IMG/VR virus record: IMGVR_UViG_3300027659_000257
Coordinates: 1-21,125 of that record
Source of the DNA: a virus
Direction: 5' to 3' (one strand)
DNA: 21,125 bases
A model generated the notes under the pieces. That model worked only from the letters and a program-made list of their open reading frames with translations, did not search any database and was not told the DNA's origin. A program made the translations under genes and the position numbers. Positions within the stretch are counted from its first letter, which is position 1. Each line of letters starts with the position of its first letter. Of this stretch, positions 1-7,054 are shown piece by piece.

Positions 1-253
1 CATTTTGCTTGGTTTTAATTGTAGCAAATGTTTCAACATAGGGCGCAATTATTTCTTCGGGTATTTTGCCCTCAACAATGCGCTCGTAAGCCGCAAAAAT
101 CTCATCCCTGCGCTTTTTGTTCTTTTCTTGCTCACGTTTAAACTGTTTTTTGAGCTTATCGGGGCCAGGATCATGGGTGTCATCAAGGTAAATTAGGGGG
201 TTGTCCCATAAAGCAACGCCCCATTCACCTGTTCCCCATATGGCCTGTGACAT
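1..253 (-). CDS. Partial virion-associated protein following the portal (3' end cut off)
   Basis: An open frame runs from the ATG at 253 to the left window edge (84 codons, no stop), so the C-terminus is missing. The product starts MSQAIWGTGEWGVALWDNP, with regularly spaced Trp-Gly motifs, and continues with a very basic, charged stretch (about residues 30-52, many Lys/Arg/Glu) and then a helical segment ending in KTKQN. It lies 31 bp downstream of the portal gene on the same strand, at the place where head or head-tail joining genes are usual. I recognise the WG-rich start from genes next to phage portals but cannot name a function. The start is the first ATG after the portal stop. The ribosome binding site is weak, so translation may depend on reinitiation after the portal. 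Confidence 0.7.
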   Translation of the reverse strand, partial: MSQAIWGTGEWGVALWDNPLIYLDDTHDPGPDKLKKQFKREQEKNKKRRDEIFAAYERIVEGKIPEEIIAPYVETFATIKTKQN

Positions 254-284
254 TACGCAAGCCGCAAAAGTTTAATGGTTTCAA

Positions 285-2627
285 TCATTTGACAACTTCC
301 ATGCCAATAGCTTTACCGTCAGGGCCACGAATAATCCTCTTAGGCGCAGAAATCATCTCAGCCACAGATTTCATCATTTCTTTGTTGTCAGTCTGATTTT
401 TCATCATTTCTTGCATTGTTCCAACAGTATTACTGTGGCTTTGCATGACTTGCTGATTTGAATTGTTTACCGTGTTCATCATGGCCTCAATCATGCTTCG
501 CAAGTCTTGATTCATCATTGATTGAACTTGTTGTTGAGCAGTTATGTCATCAGGGTGCATAGACGCTGAGTGGTTAATCTGAGCAACACGAATTTTAGTG
601 TTAGCATCCAGTTCAGCTTTAAAACGCTCCATTTGTTGCTCACGCTCAAGTTTTGCGCTTTCCAATTGAGCCGTAAATTGCTGTTTTTGCGCCTCTGCTT
701 GCATTTCTGCTTGCATCTTCATTTGCTCCATTTGCATTTCGGCCTGTATCTTGGCTTGATGTAATTGAGCATCAAATTGCGCTTTAGCTTGCGTAGCTTG
801 CATATCTGCTTGAACTCGCATTTGCTCTGATTGTTGCTGTGCTTGCAACTTAATCATTTCGGGGTCAGGCTTGGGCTGCTGTGGTTGTGCCATCTTTTCC
901 TTGATTTGGTCAAGCGCTTGGTCAATGACACCCTCAAGTTGCTGTGATGACTTAAACGCACTTACGCCGAACTTCATGACTTCCATCAATACAGGTGTCA
1001 TTTCGGGGCTTGATTGTGCAATAGGCATGGCTTGCTGTAGGAATCCCGCAAACGCACCAATAAACTCGGTACGCTCACGCTTCATTGCCGCTTCATCCAA
1101 TTGCACCAAACTATCTGCCGCCACCTCAATCCTAAAGTTACGCAATGGCTTGTCTTTAATCAACGCCAAAGCCTGTGGAATCATTTGCTGATCCACGGGT
1201 TGCATCTGACTTGCCGCTGCATACATCATTATTGTTTGCGGCTGAAACTTGGTGCAAATAATTTGCGCTTTGAGTCTAATCAAGTCAGAAGCAAAAATTG
1301 CCACTTCTTCTTGCATAGAACGCAATCTAAGGCTTGCAAATTGTCCCTTGATCTGTTGGGCAGTAGCTGTTTCGCTTGCTTGTGATGCGCCCCTTAAAAT
1401 GTCTGACAAACCCGTGATTTCATAGATTTGTTGCTTAATCTCTTGTCTTGCTCGGTAGCATTGAAGCAAAGCATTAGCTAAAGTGTCCAATGGGATAAGG
1501 TCAATTGCACCCTTTAAACCACCTTTTTCACTAAACGCCATCCATTTATCAACAGGAATCAGAGTGTTATTGTCACCCTCGGTCAATAGTCGTTGCAATG
1601 CGGGGACGCTTGAATCGTAAACACCACGAACACGCAAAGACTTGACTAGGCCATCAATGCGGTCACTCAAGATGTCTAACTCATTGGCTTGGTCTTGATA
1701 CAGCACAAAATCAGGCACAGGCACAAGGCTGTCGCTTGTCATCGTTGCATACAAAGGCTTGCAACATGGGAAAAACTGCTCTAACTCTAACGGGTCATCC
1801 CGCACATCAATAAATTTGTTGCCTTGTCTGCTAAACCAATAGACCTTGGCAGTCTCTTTGTCCCATAACTCACAAATTTTTGCCCGTGTATATTCTCTTT
1901 GGCTACTTGCGTAGTTCGACAAAGGATCAGGGCCGCTATCCAACGGGATGTTGCGTGCCGCATCCTCACCAAAACGCTCAATCAGCGCATCTTTGGTCAT
2001 GTACACCCAACGCCAAACTTGGGTGACTTCTTCCCATGTACGGGCAACGCTATGACCAAAATCAGCCCAATGGACGTAATCAGTAGGTGCGCACTCGTAC
2101 TCTATCTGTTCCATTGGCTCAACTTGACCAGCGGTGTAGTCTTTGGTTTCTGCCTCGTCCGCATCTTCGGTGACTTGCAAGCCGTCATCGTTTTCAGGAG
2201 TTTCGGGCAGGCCAGGCACTTGGACAACGTGCGGCTCATAACGAACCCAAGCCACGCCACGGCCTCCCAAGAACCGATCTTCCACGGCATGACGCATTGT
2301 GCTTCTAAAGTCGGTGTAATGCTCGATTTCAAAATCTAACGCACGCTCAACCAATATTGACGCAACACGCCCGATTGGGTCATTGTCGCCAAACCTACGG
2401 CTGACATCAGCTTTTGGCATCTTGCTGTAAACAGCGGGTATCAAAGTTGATACGTTTGACCAAAGAATATTAAATTTAGCAGTGTCATTGCCGCTTGCGC
2501 TTCGGGTGTCATCCCTGTAACGCCTAATAATCTTCTTGGTGCGTGCTTCCCACTTCTTAAACTCGTTGTCGTAAGTGGCAATAAGGGTGTTGTACTTGTC
2601 AACTTCCGTTGGGACTAATTCAGCCAT
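285..2627 (-). CDS. Portal protein
   Basis: A 780-aa protein that should form the dodecameric ring at the capsid vertex where the terminase docks and DNA passes. The first 500 or so residues look like a portal clip/stem/wing body: EFKKWEARTKKIIRRYRDD near the start, conserved aromatic and acidic stretches, then ILRGASQASETATAQQIKGQ, a portal signature near residue 410. The last 200 residues are a long Gln/Met/Ala-rich coiled coil (repeated QAEMQMEQMKMQAEMQ), as in podovirus portals with long barrels. A longer frame reaches 2687, but the ATG at 2627 was chosen. It has GAAAG upstream and gives only an 8-bp overlap with the preceding gene. The position after terminase supports the call. Identification rests on composition, motif and context rather than a search. 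Confidence 0.88.
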   Translation of the reverse strand: MAELVPTEVDKYNTLIATYDNEFKKWEARTKKIIRRYRDDTRSASGNDTAKFNILWSNVSTLIPAVYSKMPKADVSRRFGDNDPIGRVASILVERALDFEIEHYTDFRSTMRHAVEDRFLGGRGVAWVRYEPHVVQVPGLPETPENDDGLQVTEDADEAETKDYTAGQVEPMEQIEYECAPTDYVHWADFGHSVARTWEEVTQVWRWVYMTKDALIERFGEDAARNIPLDSGPDPLSNYASSQREYTRAKICELWDKETAKVYWFSRQGNKFIDVRDDPLELEQFFPCCKPLYATMTSDSLVPVPDFVLYQDQANELDILSDRIDGLVKSLRVRGVYDSSVPALQRLLTEGDNNTLIPVDKWMAFSEKGGLKGAIDLIPLDTLANALLQCYRARQEIKQQIYEITGLSDILRGASQASETATAQQIKGQFASLRLRSMQEEVAIFASDLIRLKAQIICTKFQPQTIMMYAAASQMQPVDQQMIPQALALIKDKPLRNFRIEVAADSLVQLDEAAMKRERTEFIGAFAGFLQQAMPIAQSSPEMTPVLMEVMKFGVSAFKSSQQLEGVIDQALDQIKEKMAQPQQPKPDPEMIKLQAQQQSEQMRVQADMQATQAKAQFDAQLHQAKIQAEMQMEQMKMQAEMQAEAQKQQFTAQLESAKLEREQQMERFKAELDANTKIRVAQINHSASMHPDDITAQQQVQSMMNQDLRSMIEAMMNTVNNSNQQVMQSHSNTVGTMQEMMKNQTDNKEMMKSVAEMISAPKRIIRGPDGKAIGMEVVK

Positions 2628-2913
2628 TGTTATTTCTTTCAGAAATTGCTTTTGCCTTGGCTCGGGCATCTTCTTTAGACGATGCACCCCATGCCTTTAA
2701 AGCAAGTGCCAACCGTGTGGGTTCGCCATTCTTTTCCATTGGGCCATTAGTAGCGCCCATCCGTGCAAGAAAAGATGCACGCCTTGGGTTATCGCCTGAC
2801 TTTACGGGGGGCTTTAGCTTGCCACCTGTTTCCGCTGCATAACTCGCCCGCCCTTTGGCGTTCAACCCGCCTTCAGGGTTTTTACCTTCTTTGCGAGTCC
2901 ATGCGGCAGTCAT
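2620..2913 (-). CDS. Small basic phage protein, DUF6321-like
   Basis: A 97-aa Lys/Arg/Gly-rich protein beginning MTAAWTRKEGKNPEGGLNAK. It contains KPPVKSGDNPRRASFLARMG (about residues 34-53) and an Ala/Lys-rich C-terminal helix, SSKEDARAKAKAISERNN. This order of motifs matches, from memory, DUF6321, a family of short phage proteins of unknown function usually found beside terminase and portal genes. The conserved RRASFLARMG core and strong positive charge would suit DNA or RNA contact, but no catalytic motif is visible. Its ATG overlaps the preceding stop by 4 bp (ATGA) and its stop overlaps the portal start by 8 bp, so it is translationally coupled in the packaging operon. Confidence 0.8.
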   Translation of the reverse strand: MTAAWTRKEGKNPEGGLNAKGRASYAAETGGKLKPPVKSGDNPRRASFLARMGATNGPMEKNGEPTRLALALKAWGASSKEDARAKAKAISERNNNG

Positions 2914-3065
2914 TTGTTCTCAGGCTTTGCAGTCTTAGCGGCTTGTTTAAAATCTTTGTCGGTAGGGGCGTCTTTACTGCCCACTTTGTTCATCTTTTCG
3001 CCTGAACCCGCCTTGATTCGCTCTTGTTTTGCCAAAATATTGGCATAAAGTCCTGCTTTAGACAT
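2910..3065 (-). CDS. Small conserved phage protein, 51 aa
   Basis: The product reads MSKAGLYANILAKQERIKAG, then SGEKMNKVGSKDAPTDKDFK, then a Lys/Ala-rich tail ending PENK. I recognise this pattern (LYANI.AK..RI..GSGE.M...GSK.APT...FK..AKTAK) from many phages, where it stays uncharacterised and often lies next to a DUF6321-like gene, as it does here. It is basic and soluble with no membrane segment. It begins 2 bp after the stop of the upstream structural gene, and its TGA overlaps the next ATG (ATGA), so the four small genes between terminase and portal read as one coupled block. Confidence 0.8.
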   Translation of the reverse strand: MSKAGLYANILAKQERIKAGSGEKMNKVGSKDAPTDKDFKQAAKTAKPENK

Positions 3066-3067
3066 GA

Positions 3068-3379
3068 TTAAGCCGAGAAAATGCCAACACCCAACACCTC
3101 AACACCCGCACCTGTGGTGATTTTCCATGCGCCATTTTTTGATCTGGTGTTGAACTCGATGTTATAAACGCCAATGCCATCGCCAGGCGAGTTAGGCAAC
3201 ACCACATGGCTAGTACTGCCATCAAGGACGGTAACAGTGCCTGTTGCGGCAGTTGATACAGTGCAAACTATGCGGTGAAGATAATCACCTATTGCGCCTG
3301 TGCCACCCAATATTTGCGCAGTTTGACTTGCGGCAACGTGTTCGTATTGGTAGCGGTAAGGGTCTGTTGTTCCACTCAT
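3068..3379 (-). CDS. Small beta-rich structural protein (head decoration or similar)
   Basis: A 103-aa protein rich in Gly, Thr and Val with alternating hydrophobic residues (HRIVCTVSTAATGTVTVLDG, then VVLPNSPGDGIGVYNIEF), which suggests a beta-sandwich with no enzyme motif. The N-terminus contains YRYQYEHVAASQTAQILGG. Proteins of this kind occur between terminase and portal in related phages and are usually called structural or hypothetical. A capsid decoration or stabilising role is inference. Its ATG overlaps the terminase stop by 4 bp. It resembles the 123-aa protein at 18072-18443 in size and beta-rich composition, but the sequences do not obviously align. Confidence 0.68.
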   Translation of the reverse strand: MSGTTDPYRYQYEHVAASQTAQILGGTGAIGDYLHRIVCTVSTAATGTVTVLDGSTSHVVLPNSPGDGIGVYNIEFNTRSKNGAWKITTGAGVEVLGVGIFSA

Positions 3380-4716
3380 ATTCGATTACTCCTTGCGGTT
3401 TGTTTGTGGATTGCCCACATATCGTTCATTGTGACTTCGTTTTCAGGGCCAACAATCAACACTTTACTTGGGTCAGGCGGTTTAACTGTGGGTTCTTCCC
3501 GCCAACTAATTGCTAACATCCTCATGGCATCAGCGGGGTGACTTGTCCAATCATGCTTGGGCGTTTGCCTAAAAGCCTTCTTGTCCTCATCGTACTCACG
3601 CTGATACTGTCTCAAAGCCTCAATGCCATCTGCGCATTTCTCAGCATCAAACCAACATCTAGGCAACGCCATGCGCACCGCTTGGATGCCATCTTGAACC
3701 GTCAAACTAGGCACAATCGCCAAGTTGTTAATGCCCAAGTGCGCTGCCATCTGCTCAATTACTGACTTCCCACCGCTTGCCAAAGTTCTAGCCCTTGCAT
3801 CATGCGGTAGGTAGTGCTTTCCGTAATTGTAGGGTTTTTCTTTGATTTTTGCCACAAATTCTTCAATTGTTCCACCAGAAAGGGCAAAAAAATCAACAAT
3901 ATGAATTTCACCCGCAATGACTTGATACCACCAAATTGCCGTGTCATCGGTGTGGCCTAAGTCCCAAGCCGTGTGTGTCTTGACTTCAATTTGGTTCTCA
4001 ACTTTAGTGATGCGCCCATCTTCACTAGCCCTACGCATCTCAGTTCCCCATATTGCGCCAACAATTGCCGCCTCAAAGCTGCACTCATACTCTTGCAAAT
4101 ACTGATCTTCTGCTAGTTGTGCTTGCGCTGCTTGTAACTCTGATTCGGGCAATAACTTGGATTTACTGGCGGGCAATGACAAGGTAAACCACTCATTTGG
4201 TAGCTTTCTGCTTGTCTCGTAGATGTCCCAAAACTGATTTTTACCCTTGGGCGTGCCACCAAAGACGCACCAGCCCTGTTTGTCAGATAAGGCGGGCCTC
4301 ACCACGTTACCCCAAACACTAGGCTTAAAGTCGCCATATTCATCAAGGTAAAGGCCATCAAAGCCTAAACCACGCATGGCATCGGCATTGTCTGCACCAA
4401 ATAGCCTAATCTTTGCACCGTTTAACAACTCAATGATTAAGTCGGCCTCATTACTTTGCTTAGTGATGGGACGGGAAAAGTATTTTAGATAGTCCCACGC
4501 CACGCTCTTAGCTTGGCTTCTATACGGGGCAACATACCCAAACAAGGGCATGGGGCTTTTGCAAGTGATTGCCGCCCTGATAAGGTCATTGATGGCCGCC
4601 ACGGTCTTACCCGCCCTTCGGTGAGCTACTAAACAAGCCCACCTCTCGGTTCTAGCGTGAAACTCCCTAAACTGCTTTCTAGGGCTATAAGGTATTTCTA
4701 TGATTCCGCTTGCCAT
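3376..4716 (-). CDS. terL: Terminase large subunit
   Basis: A 446-aa ATP-driven DNA packaging motor and nuclease. The ATPase domain shows Walker A, AHRRAGKT (residues 31-38), and Walker B, GLYLDE (121-126), followed by the GGTPKGKN coupling-type motif (153-160). The C-terminal nuclease has an acidic metal-binding start, TAWDLGHTDDT (249-259, Asp252 and Asp257/258), and a late acidic motif, HPADAMR, near the C-terminus, as in RNase H-like terminase nucleases. The length is normal for the family. It overlaps terS by 19 bp and the next gene by 4 bp. The sequence alone does not show whether packaging is headful or cos. Confidence 0.96.
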   Translation of the reverse strand: MASGIIEIPYSPRKQFREFHARTERWACLVAHRRAGKTVAAINDLIRAAITCKSPMPLFGYVAPYRSQAKSVAWDYLKYFSRPITKQSNEADLIIELLNGAKIRLFGADNADAMRGLGFDGLYLDEYGDFKPSVWGNVVRPALSDKQGWCVFGGTPKGKNQFWDIYETSRKLPNEWFTLSLPASKSKLLPESELQAAQAQLAEDQYLQEYECSFEAAIVGAIWGTEMRRASEDGRITKVENQIEVKTHTAWDLGHTDDTAIWWYQVIAGEIHIVDFFALSGGTIEEFVAKIKEKPYNYGKHYLPHDARARTLASGGKSVIEQMAAHLGINNLAIVPSLTVQDGIQAVRMALPRCWFDAEKCADGIEALRQYQREYDEDKKAFRQTPKHDWTSHPADAMRMLAISWREEPTVKPPDPSKVLIVGPENEVTMNDMWAIHKQTARSNRI

Positions 4717-5027
4717 TTAATGACCATCTCTTGCGGGCCACCATCTGCGCCTGTTACTTCTGAACGTGCCAACTTAGGTACATGGTACTCAACAACGCTT
4801 TGGAACAACTCAAACGCCTTGGCGGGGTTTGGCTTTACATCGTTAGTTGGATCACCCTCGGCAACGGCATCGAGCCATTCTGCGAGCCTGTGGGCGTTTC
4901 CATCGACAAATGAGGCTATGGCCTGTCTTGCCTCTTGCGTGACCTTGTTGGGTACTCCTGATGGCCTACCGTTGGGGTTATTGGTCTTACCCTTGCGGCT
5001 TTGTTTAGTTTTGTTGTTTTCAGTCAT
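4698..5027 (-). CDS. terS: Probable terminase small subunit
   Basis: A 109-aa protein that should recognise the packaging site and recruit the large subunit. The N-terminus is basic (SRKGKTNNPNGRPSGVPNK), a GRP-type DNA-contact segment seen in DUF5681-like and TerS proteins, followed by a helical region, VTQEARQAIASFVDGNAHRL, and an oligomerisation-type helix, PAKAFELFQSVVEYHVPKLA. A GTG at 5036 could add three residues, but the ATG at 5027 was chosen because AAGGTG, a good Shine-Dalgarno sequence, lies about 6 nt upstream and includes that GTG. The gene directly precedes and overlaps terL. The family assignment is by motif and position. Confidence 0.82.
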   Translation of the reverse strand: MTENNKTKQSRKGKTNNPNGRPSGVPNKVTQEARQAIASFVDGNAHRLAEWLDAVAEGDPTNDVKPNPAKAFELFQSVVEYHVPKLARSEVTGADGGPQEMVIKWQAES

Positions 5028-5135
5028 TGCTTGCACCTTGTTGGGTGAGGGCGTTGATTTGGTCTTTAACTATGTGTGCGAGAAAACAGGAAAATTACAC
5101 ACTTGACATCCTCAATTGCCTGTTTAACCGCCCTC
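5028..5135 (-). other. Leader of the terminase operon, with vestigial reading frames
   Basis: This 108-bp gap between the DUF5856 gene and terS has no gene with a normal start. On the minus strand one frame encodes AVKQAIEDVKCVIFLFSRTHS and stops. A second frame then encodes VKDQINALTQQGASND and ends inside the terS start. Together they look like a small gene broken by a frameshift or one using an unusual start. The heptamer GAGGGCG at 5047-5053 is repeated inverted at 5129-5135. The gap could also hold packaging-site sequence, which cannot be judged here. Confidence 0.35.
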
Positions 5136-5507
5136 TTAATCTAGATACTTTAGTTTGTATAGGGTTGAATCAATGTTTTCTTGGATGTTATCCACAAGTT
5201 GATTTAGTTCTGAGTCTTGAGGTAGCTCTTTCCTAATGTCCATTACAAACTTAGATAGAACTTCAAAGTATTTAATTGGGTCAGCATTTGGCGGGTGATA
5301 CTCATTGGGAAACTTCTTGAGCTGCCCGTATTTGCCCATATAAGCCTCGGCATAGGCGTCTGTTTGGTCAACGATCAAGTCATAGAACGTGCCAAGAGCC
5401 ATGTGCTTGCTAAAGCTATTGGTTGTCCAGTGCATTAAGTGGGCGTTAGTGCCGCAGTGCAGTAGTGCAAGAACAAAGTTTGAGACAAAGCCAGCGTACT
5501 TATCCAT
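5136..5507 (-). CDS. DUF5856-like, ferritin/Dps-like protein
   Basis: A 123-aa helical protein. The N-terminal half reads FVLALLHCGTNAHLMHWTTN, then SFSKHMALGTFYDLIVDQTD, then AYAEAYMGKYG. This fits the phage DUF5856 family and has the layout of a Dps/ferritin-like four-helix protein. His23, His35, Asp50 and Glu54 keep the spacing of the E. coli Dps iron ligands His51, His63, Asp78 and Glu82, while the Asp67 position is Gly39. The His-Trp pair at 26-27 also recalls Dps. A DNA-protecting or iron/oxidant-handling role is inference. It is the first gene after the 5518-5558 terminator, with AGGA upstream of its ATG, and would be co-transcribed with terminase. Confidence 0.75.
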   Translation of the reverse strand: MDKYAGFVSNFVLALLHCGTNAHLMHWTTNSFSKHMALGTFYDLIVDQTDAYAEAYMGKYGQLKKFPNEYHPPNADPIKYFEVLSKFVMDIRKELPQDSELNQLVDNIQENIDSTLYKLKYLD

Positions 5508-5517
5508 GCTTTTTCCT

Positions 5518-5558
5518 AAAAAAAGTGGTGAGATTGCATTTTAGTACAGTCTCACCAC
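5518..5558 (-). terminator. Factor-independent terminator before the late genes
   Basis: On the minus strand a perfect 9-bp stem (GTGGTGAGA with TCTCACCAC) encloses a 16-nt loop and is followed at once by seven T. It lies between the HNH nuclease gene and the DUF5856 gene, only about 10 bp before the latter's start. The AGGA ribosome binding site follows the T-run. It should end most leftward early transcription, so expression of terminase and head genes would need readthrough or antitermination. Confidence 0.88.
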
Positions 5559-5575
5559 AAGGCAACTACAATTTT

Positions 5576-5581
5576 ATTATA
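5576..5581 (-). promoter_or_regulatory. Candidate late promoter -10 (TATAAT)
   Basis: A perfect TATAAT on the minus strand overlaps the stop codon of the HNH gene. No good -35 is found at 15-18 bp spacing and there is no extended -10 TG. Transcription would begin near 5569 and meet the terminator after a transcript of about 50 nt. This resembles the lambda pR'-tR' arrangement. The isolated hexamer may be chance in an A/T-rich stretch. Confidence 0.35.
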
Positions 5582-5897
5582 TCGGAATTGGGACATCTTT
5601 GGGCCATAGATTATTTTCAACCAAGTTATCCACGGTGCTTTGATGGGCTTTTTGCCACATTTTTTTGCGTTCATCCTTGGATAGATGCGCCCCTTGGTCT
5701 ATTTCGTAATGGCATTTGAGGCACAAAGCCGCCACTAGGTTGTCATCGGCCTTGATACTTTTACCCTTGCCACCACCCCAATTGCTGTGAGCCGCTTGAA
5801 CCCCGTTATCTATGCCACAGTTTTGACAGGCTAAACCCGCTACTAGCTTTAGGAGTTTCTGGCTTCTCACATACTGATGCTTCAAATATTGTGTCAT
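5577..5897 (-). CDS. HNH-type nuclease, YbcO/DUF1364-like
   Basis: A 106-aa protein with a zinc-bound HNH-like core: Cys24-x2-Cys27 (CQNC), AAHSNWGGGKGKSIKADDN (about 35-53, with His37), then LCLKCHYEID (58-67) giving Cys59, Cys62 and His63. This matches the small YbcO/DUF1364-type phage nucleases. They are often in nin-like regions with recombination genes, as here with NinB and RusA. Homology as I recall it begins around YVRSQKLL (residues 9-16), so GTG at 5870 or TTG at 5885 are alternatives to the ATG at 5897. None has a clear ribosome binding site. Any of these starts overlaps the upstream zinc-ribbon gene in another frame by 65-92 bp. Confidence 0.8.
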   Translation of the reverse strand: MTQYLKHQYVRSQKLLKLVAGLACQNCGIDNGVQAAHSNWGGGKGKSIKADDNLVAALCLKCHYEIDQGAHLSKDERKKMWQKAHQSTVDNLVENNLWPKDVPIPI

Positions 5898-6027
5898 CGG
5901 TTATTGCATATTCTCTTGTTAGGTATTTATGTCCATCAGCGCAAATTCGCCTTCTGAGGATAAATTCAGGGTTTGCCCTAGTGTCTAAAACTTTGTTATG
6001 GCGGGTTTTGCATACGGGACACATCAT
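5806..6027 (-). CDS. Zinc-ribbon protein, NrdR N-terminal-like
   Basis: A 73-aa protein. MMCPVCKTRHNKVLDTR and ILRRRICADGHKYLTRE resemble the NrdR zinc ribbon (CPxC...DSR...RRRxxC..C..RFTTYE). The metal ligands appear to be Cys3, Cys6, Cys29 and His33, with His replacing the last Cys. The ATP-cone domain of true NrdR is absent, so it is not a full nucleotide-reductase regulator. A nucleic-acid-binding role is likely. The last 25 or so residues (FEASVCEKPETPKASSGFSL and beyond) lie over the start of the HNH gene in another frame. Its ATG overlaps the upstream stop by 4 bp. Confidence 0.72.
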   Translation of the reverse strand: MMCPVCKTRHNKVLDTRANPEFILRRRICADGHKYLTREYAITDDTIFEASVCEKPETPKASSGFSLSKLWHR

Positions 6028-6656
6028 GTGTGTTTTTCCTCAATGTCATAAAACCAATCATCGCCCGCTGACCATTTGCGTGTGCCATCTACCGTCCAAA
6101 GTCTTTGTGCGGCTTTAAAATCGGGGTGTTTTGTTTCTGAGGGAATCAGGCTTTGGTCATACCACAAACATCGGTTATTGGGCTGACAGGCAAATTGCCC
6201 ATTGTCCAACGCAATAAAGTTAAAACTCTTATGTTCTTCGGCCTGTTCGGTAAAGCCCGTGTCAAGCTCCATGCCATCAGCGCAAAAGTCCACGGTAAAC
6301 AAATATCGCCCAAAATGCCATTGTTTATCCTTGCCTAAAAACTTAACACCTAAGTTTCGCAAGCCAATTTTCTCAAGAATTGTAAACTTGTAACCCATGC
6401 AATCCCATAACTGCAAGGTGTCTATAGGCAAATTACCCGCATCGGTATGCCAAACATAGGCATGGATGGGTAGCTTGTCATACAAAGCCCCATATGCGGG
6501 TAGTAGTGATTCTATGCGGAATACTTGACCCCTCAAGGCTTTAAGACTTACCCATATTGCGGGTTCTAACTCACCATGCCCCTTGTGATCGTTGTATAAA
6601 AACTCACGTTTTACAAAACATTTCATGGGGGGTAGGGATGCAATGATGTAACTCAT
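6024..6656 (-). CDS. Conserved phage protein of unknown function, 210 aa
   Basis: A soluble 210-aa protein rich in aromatic residues, with FVKREFLYNDHKGHGELEPA near the start, WVSLKALRGQVFRIESLLPA, then HAYVWHTDAG and LPIDTLQLWDCMGYKFTILE. I have an impression of similar proteins in betaproteobacterial phages but can name no domain. No transmembrane segment, P-loop or clear catalytic triad is visible. The start at 6656 is supported by AAAGGA upstream and an ATGA overlap with ninB. An internal Met11 (6626) lacks a ribosome binding site. It lies in the nin-like block among nucleic-acid enzymes, so a role in DNA metabolism or host takeover is possible. Confidence 0.75.
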   Translation of the reverse strand: MSYIIASLPPMKCFVKREFLYNDHKGHGELEPAIWVSLKALRGQVFRIESLLPAYGALYDKLPIHAYVWHTDAGNLPIDTLQLWDCMGYKFTILEKIGLRNLGVKFLGKDKQWHFGRYLFTVDFCADGMELDTGFTEQAEEHKSFNFIALDNGQFACQPNNRCLWYDQSLIPSETKHPDFKAAQRLWTVDGTRKWSAGDDWFYDIEEKHT

Positions 6657-7054
6657 GCCTCAATTCCTTTCTGTGCCATCCAGCACAACAACCATTCAAT
6701 AAACTCCGAACCTTCTTCTTTAGTGAATTTATGGCTTTGAACCCCTAGTTGCACCACCCTTTGACCGTCTAGGCTTGGTACTACCCGCCCAATCTTGCGC
6801 CCTGTGTCGTTAGCCCAAGCATCAATAAGCAGCCTTTTCCAACACTCGGCATCCCAATCTGACCCCGCAACTTTCATTTCTTTGGTCACTTTGTCAATTA
6901 GGGCGTGAAACATATCGTTTTGCTCATTGCTTCGGTTGGCCTTTTTGACCTCTAAGCGCAATTGCTTGCCCGCTTGCAAAGTTTCTTTAATCTTGGGCCA
7001 CAGGTCTTTTAGGACGGTGTGGGCTTGTTGGCTGTTGTGTAAGGTAAAAATCAT
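6653..7054 (-). CDS. ninB: NinB-like recombination mediator
   Basis: A 133-aa protein beginning MIFTLHNSQQAHTVLKDLWP. It has the NinB/Orf pattern: LRLEVKKANRSNEQNDMFHA (about residues 35-54), then MKVAGSDWDAECWKRLLIDAW, PSLDGQRVVQLGVQSHKFTK and SEFIEWLLCWMAQKG at the end. NinB (lambda Orf) binds single-stranded DNA and SSB and substitutes for RecFOR-type mediators in phage recombination. The frame is open to 7090, but the ATG at 7054 is the start: it gives the expected N-terminus, has AGGA upstream and overlaps the previous stop by 4 bp. The rusA gene lies just upstream, as in lambdoid nin regions. Confidence 0.9.
   Translation of the reverse strand: MIFTLHNSQQAHTVLKDLWPKIKETLQAGKQLRLEVKKANRSNEQNDMFHALIDKVTKEMKVAGSDWDAECWKRLLIDAWANDTGRKIGRVVPSLDGQRVVQLGVQSHKFTKEEGSEFIEWLLCWMAQKGIEA

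Noticed and set aside
1899-2339. Long plus-strand frame of 146 codons inside the portal gene
   Set aside because: It is antisense to a clear portal gene, with no ribosome binding site, no neighbours on that strand and a sequence of shadow character.
2628-2687. N-terminal extension of the portal by 20 residues (MHRLKKMPEPRQ...)
   Set aside because: It lies wholly over the end of the DUF6321-like gene. The ATG at 2627 has a GAAAG ribosome binding site and gives the normal small overlap.
5047-5135. Inverted heptamers GAGGGCG / CGCCCTC as a terminator
   Set aside because: The loop would be 75 nt and no T-run follows, so it cannot be a factor-independent terminator. It is noted only in the terS leader entry.
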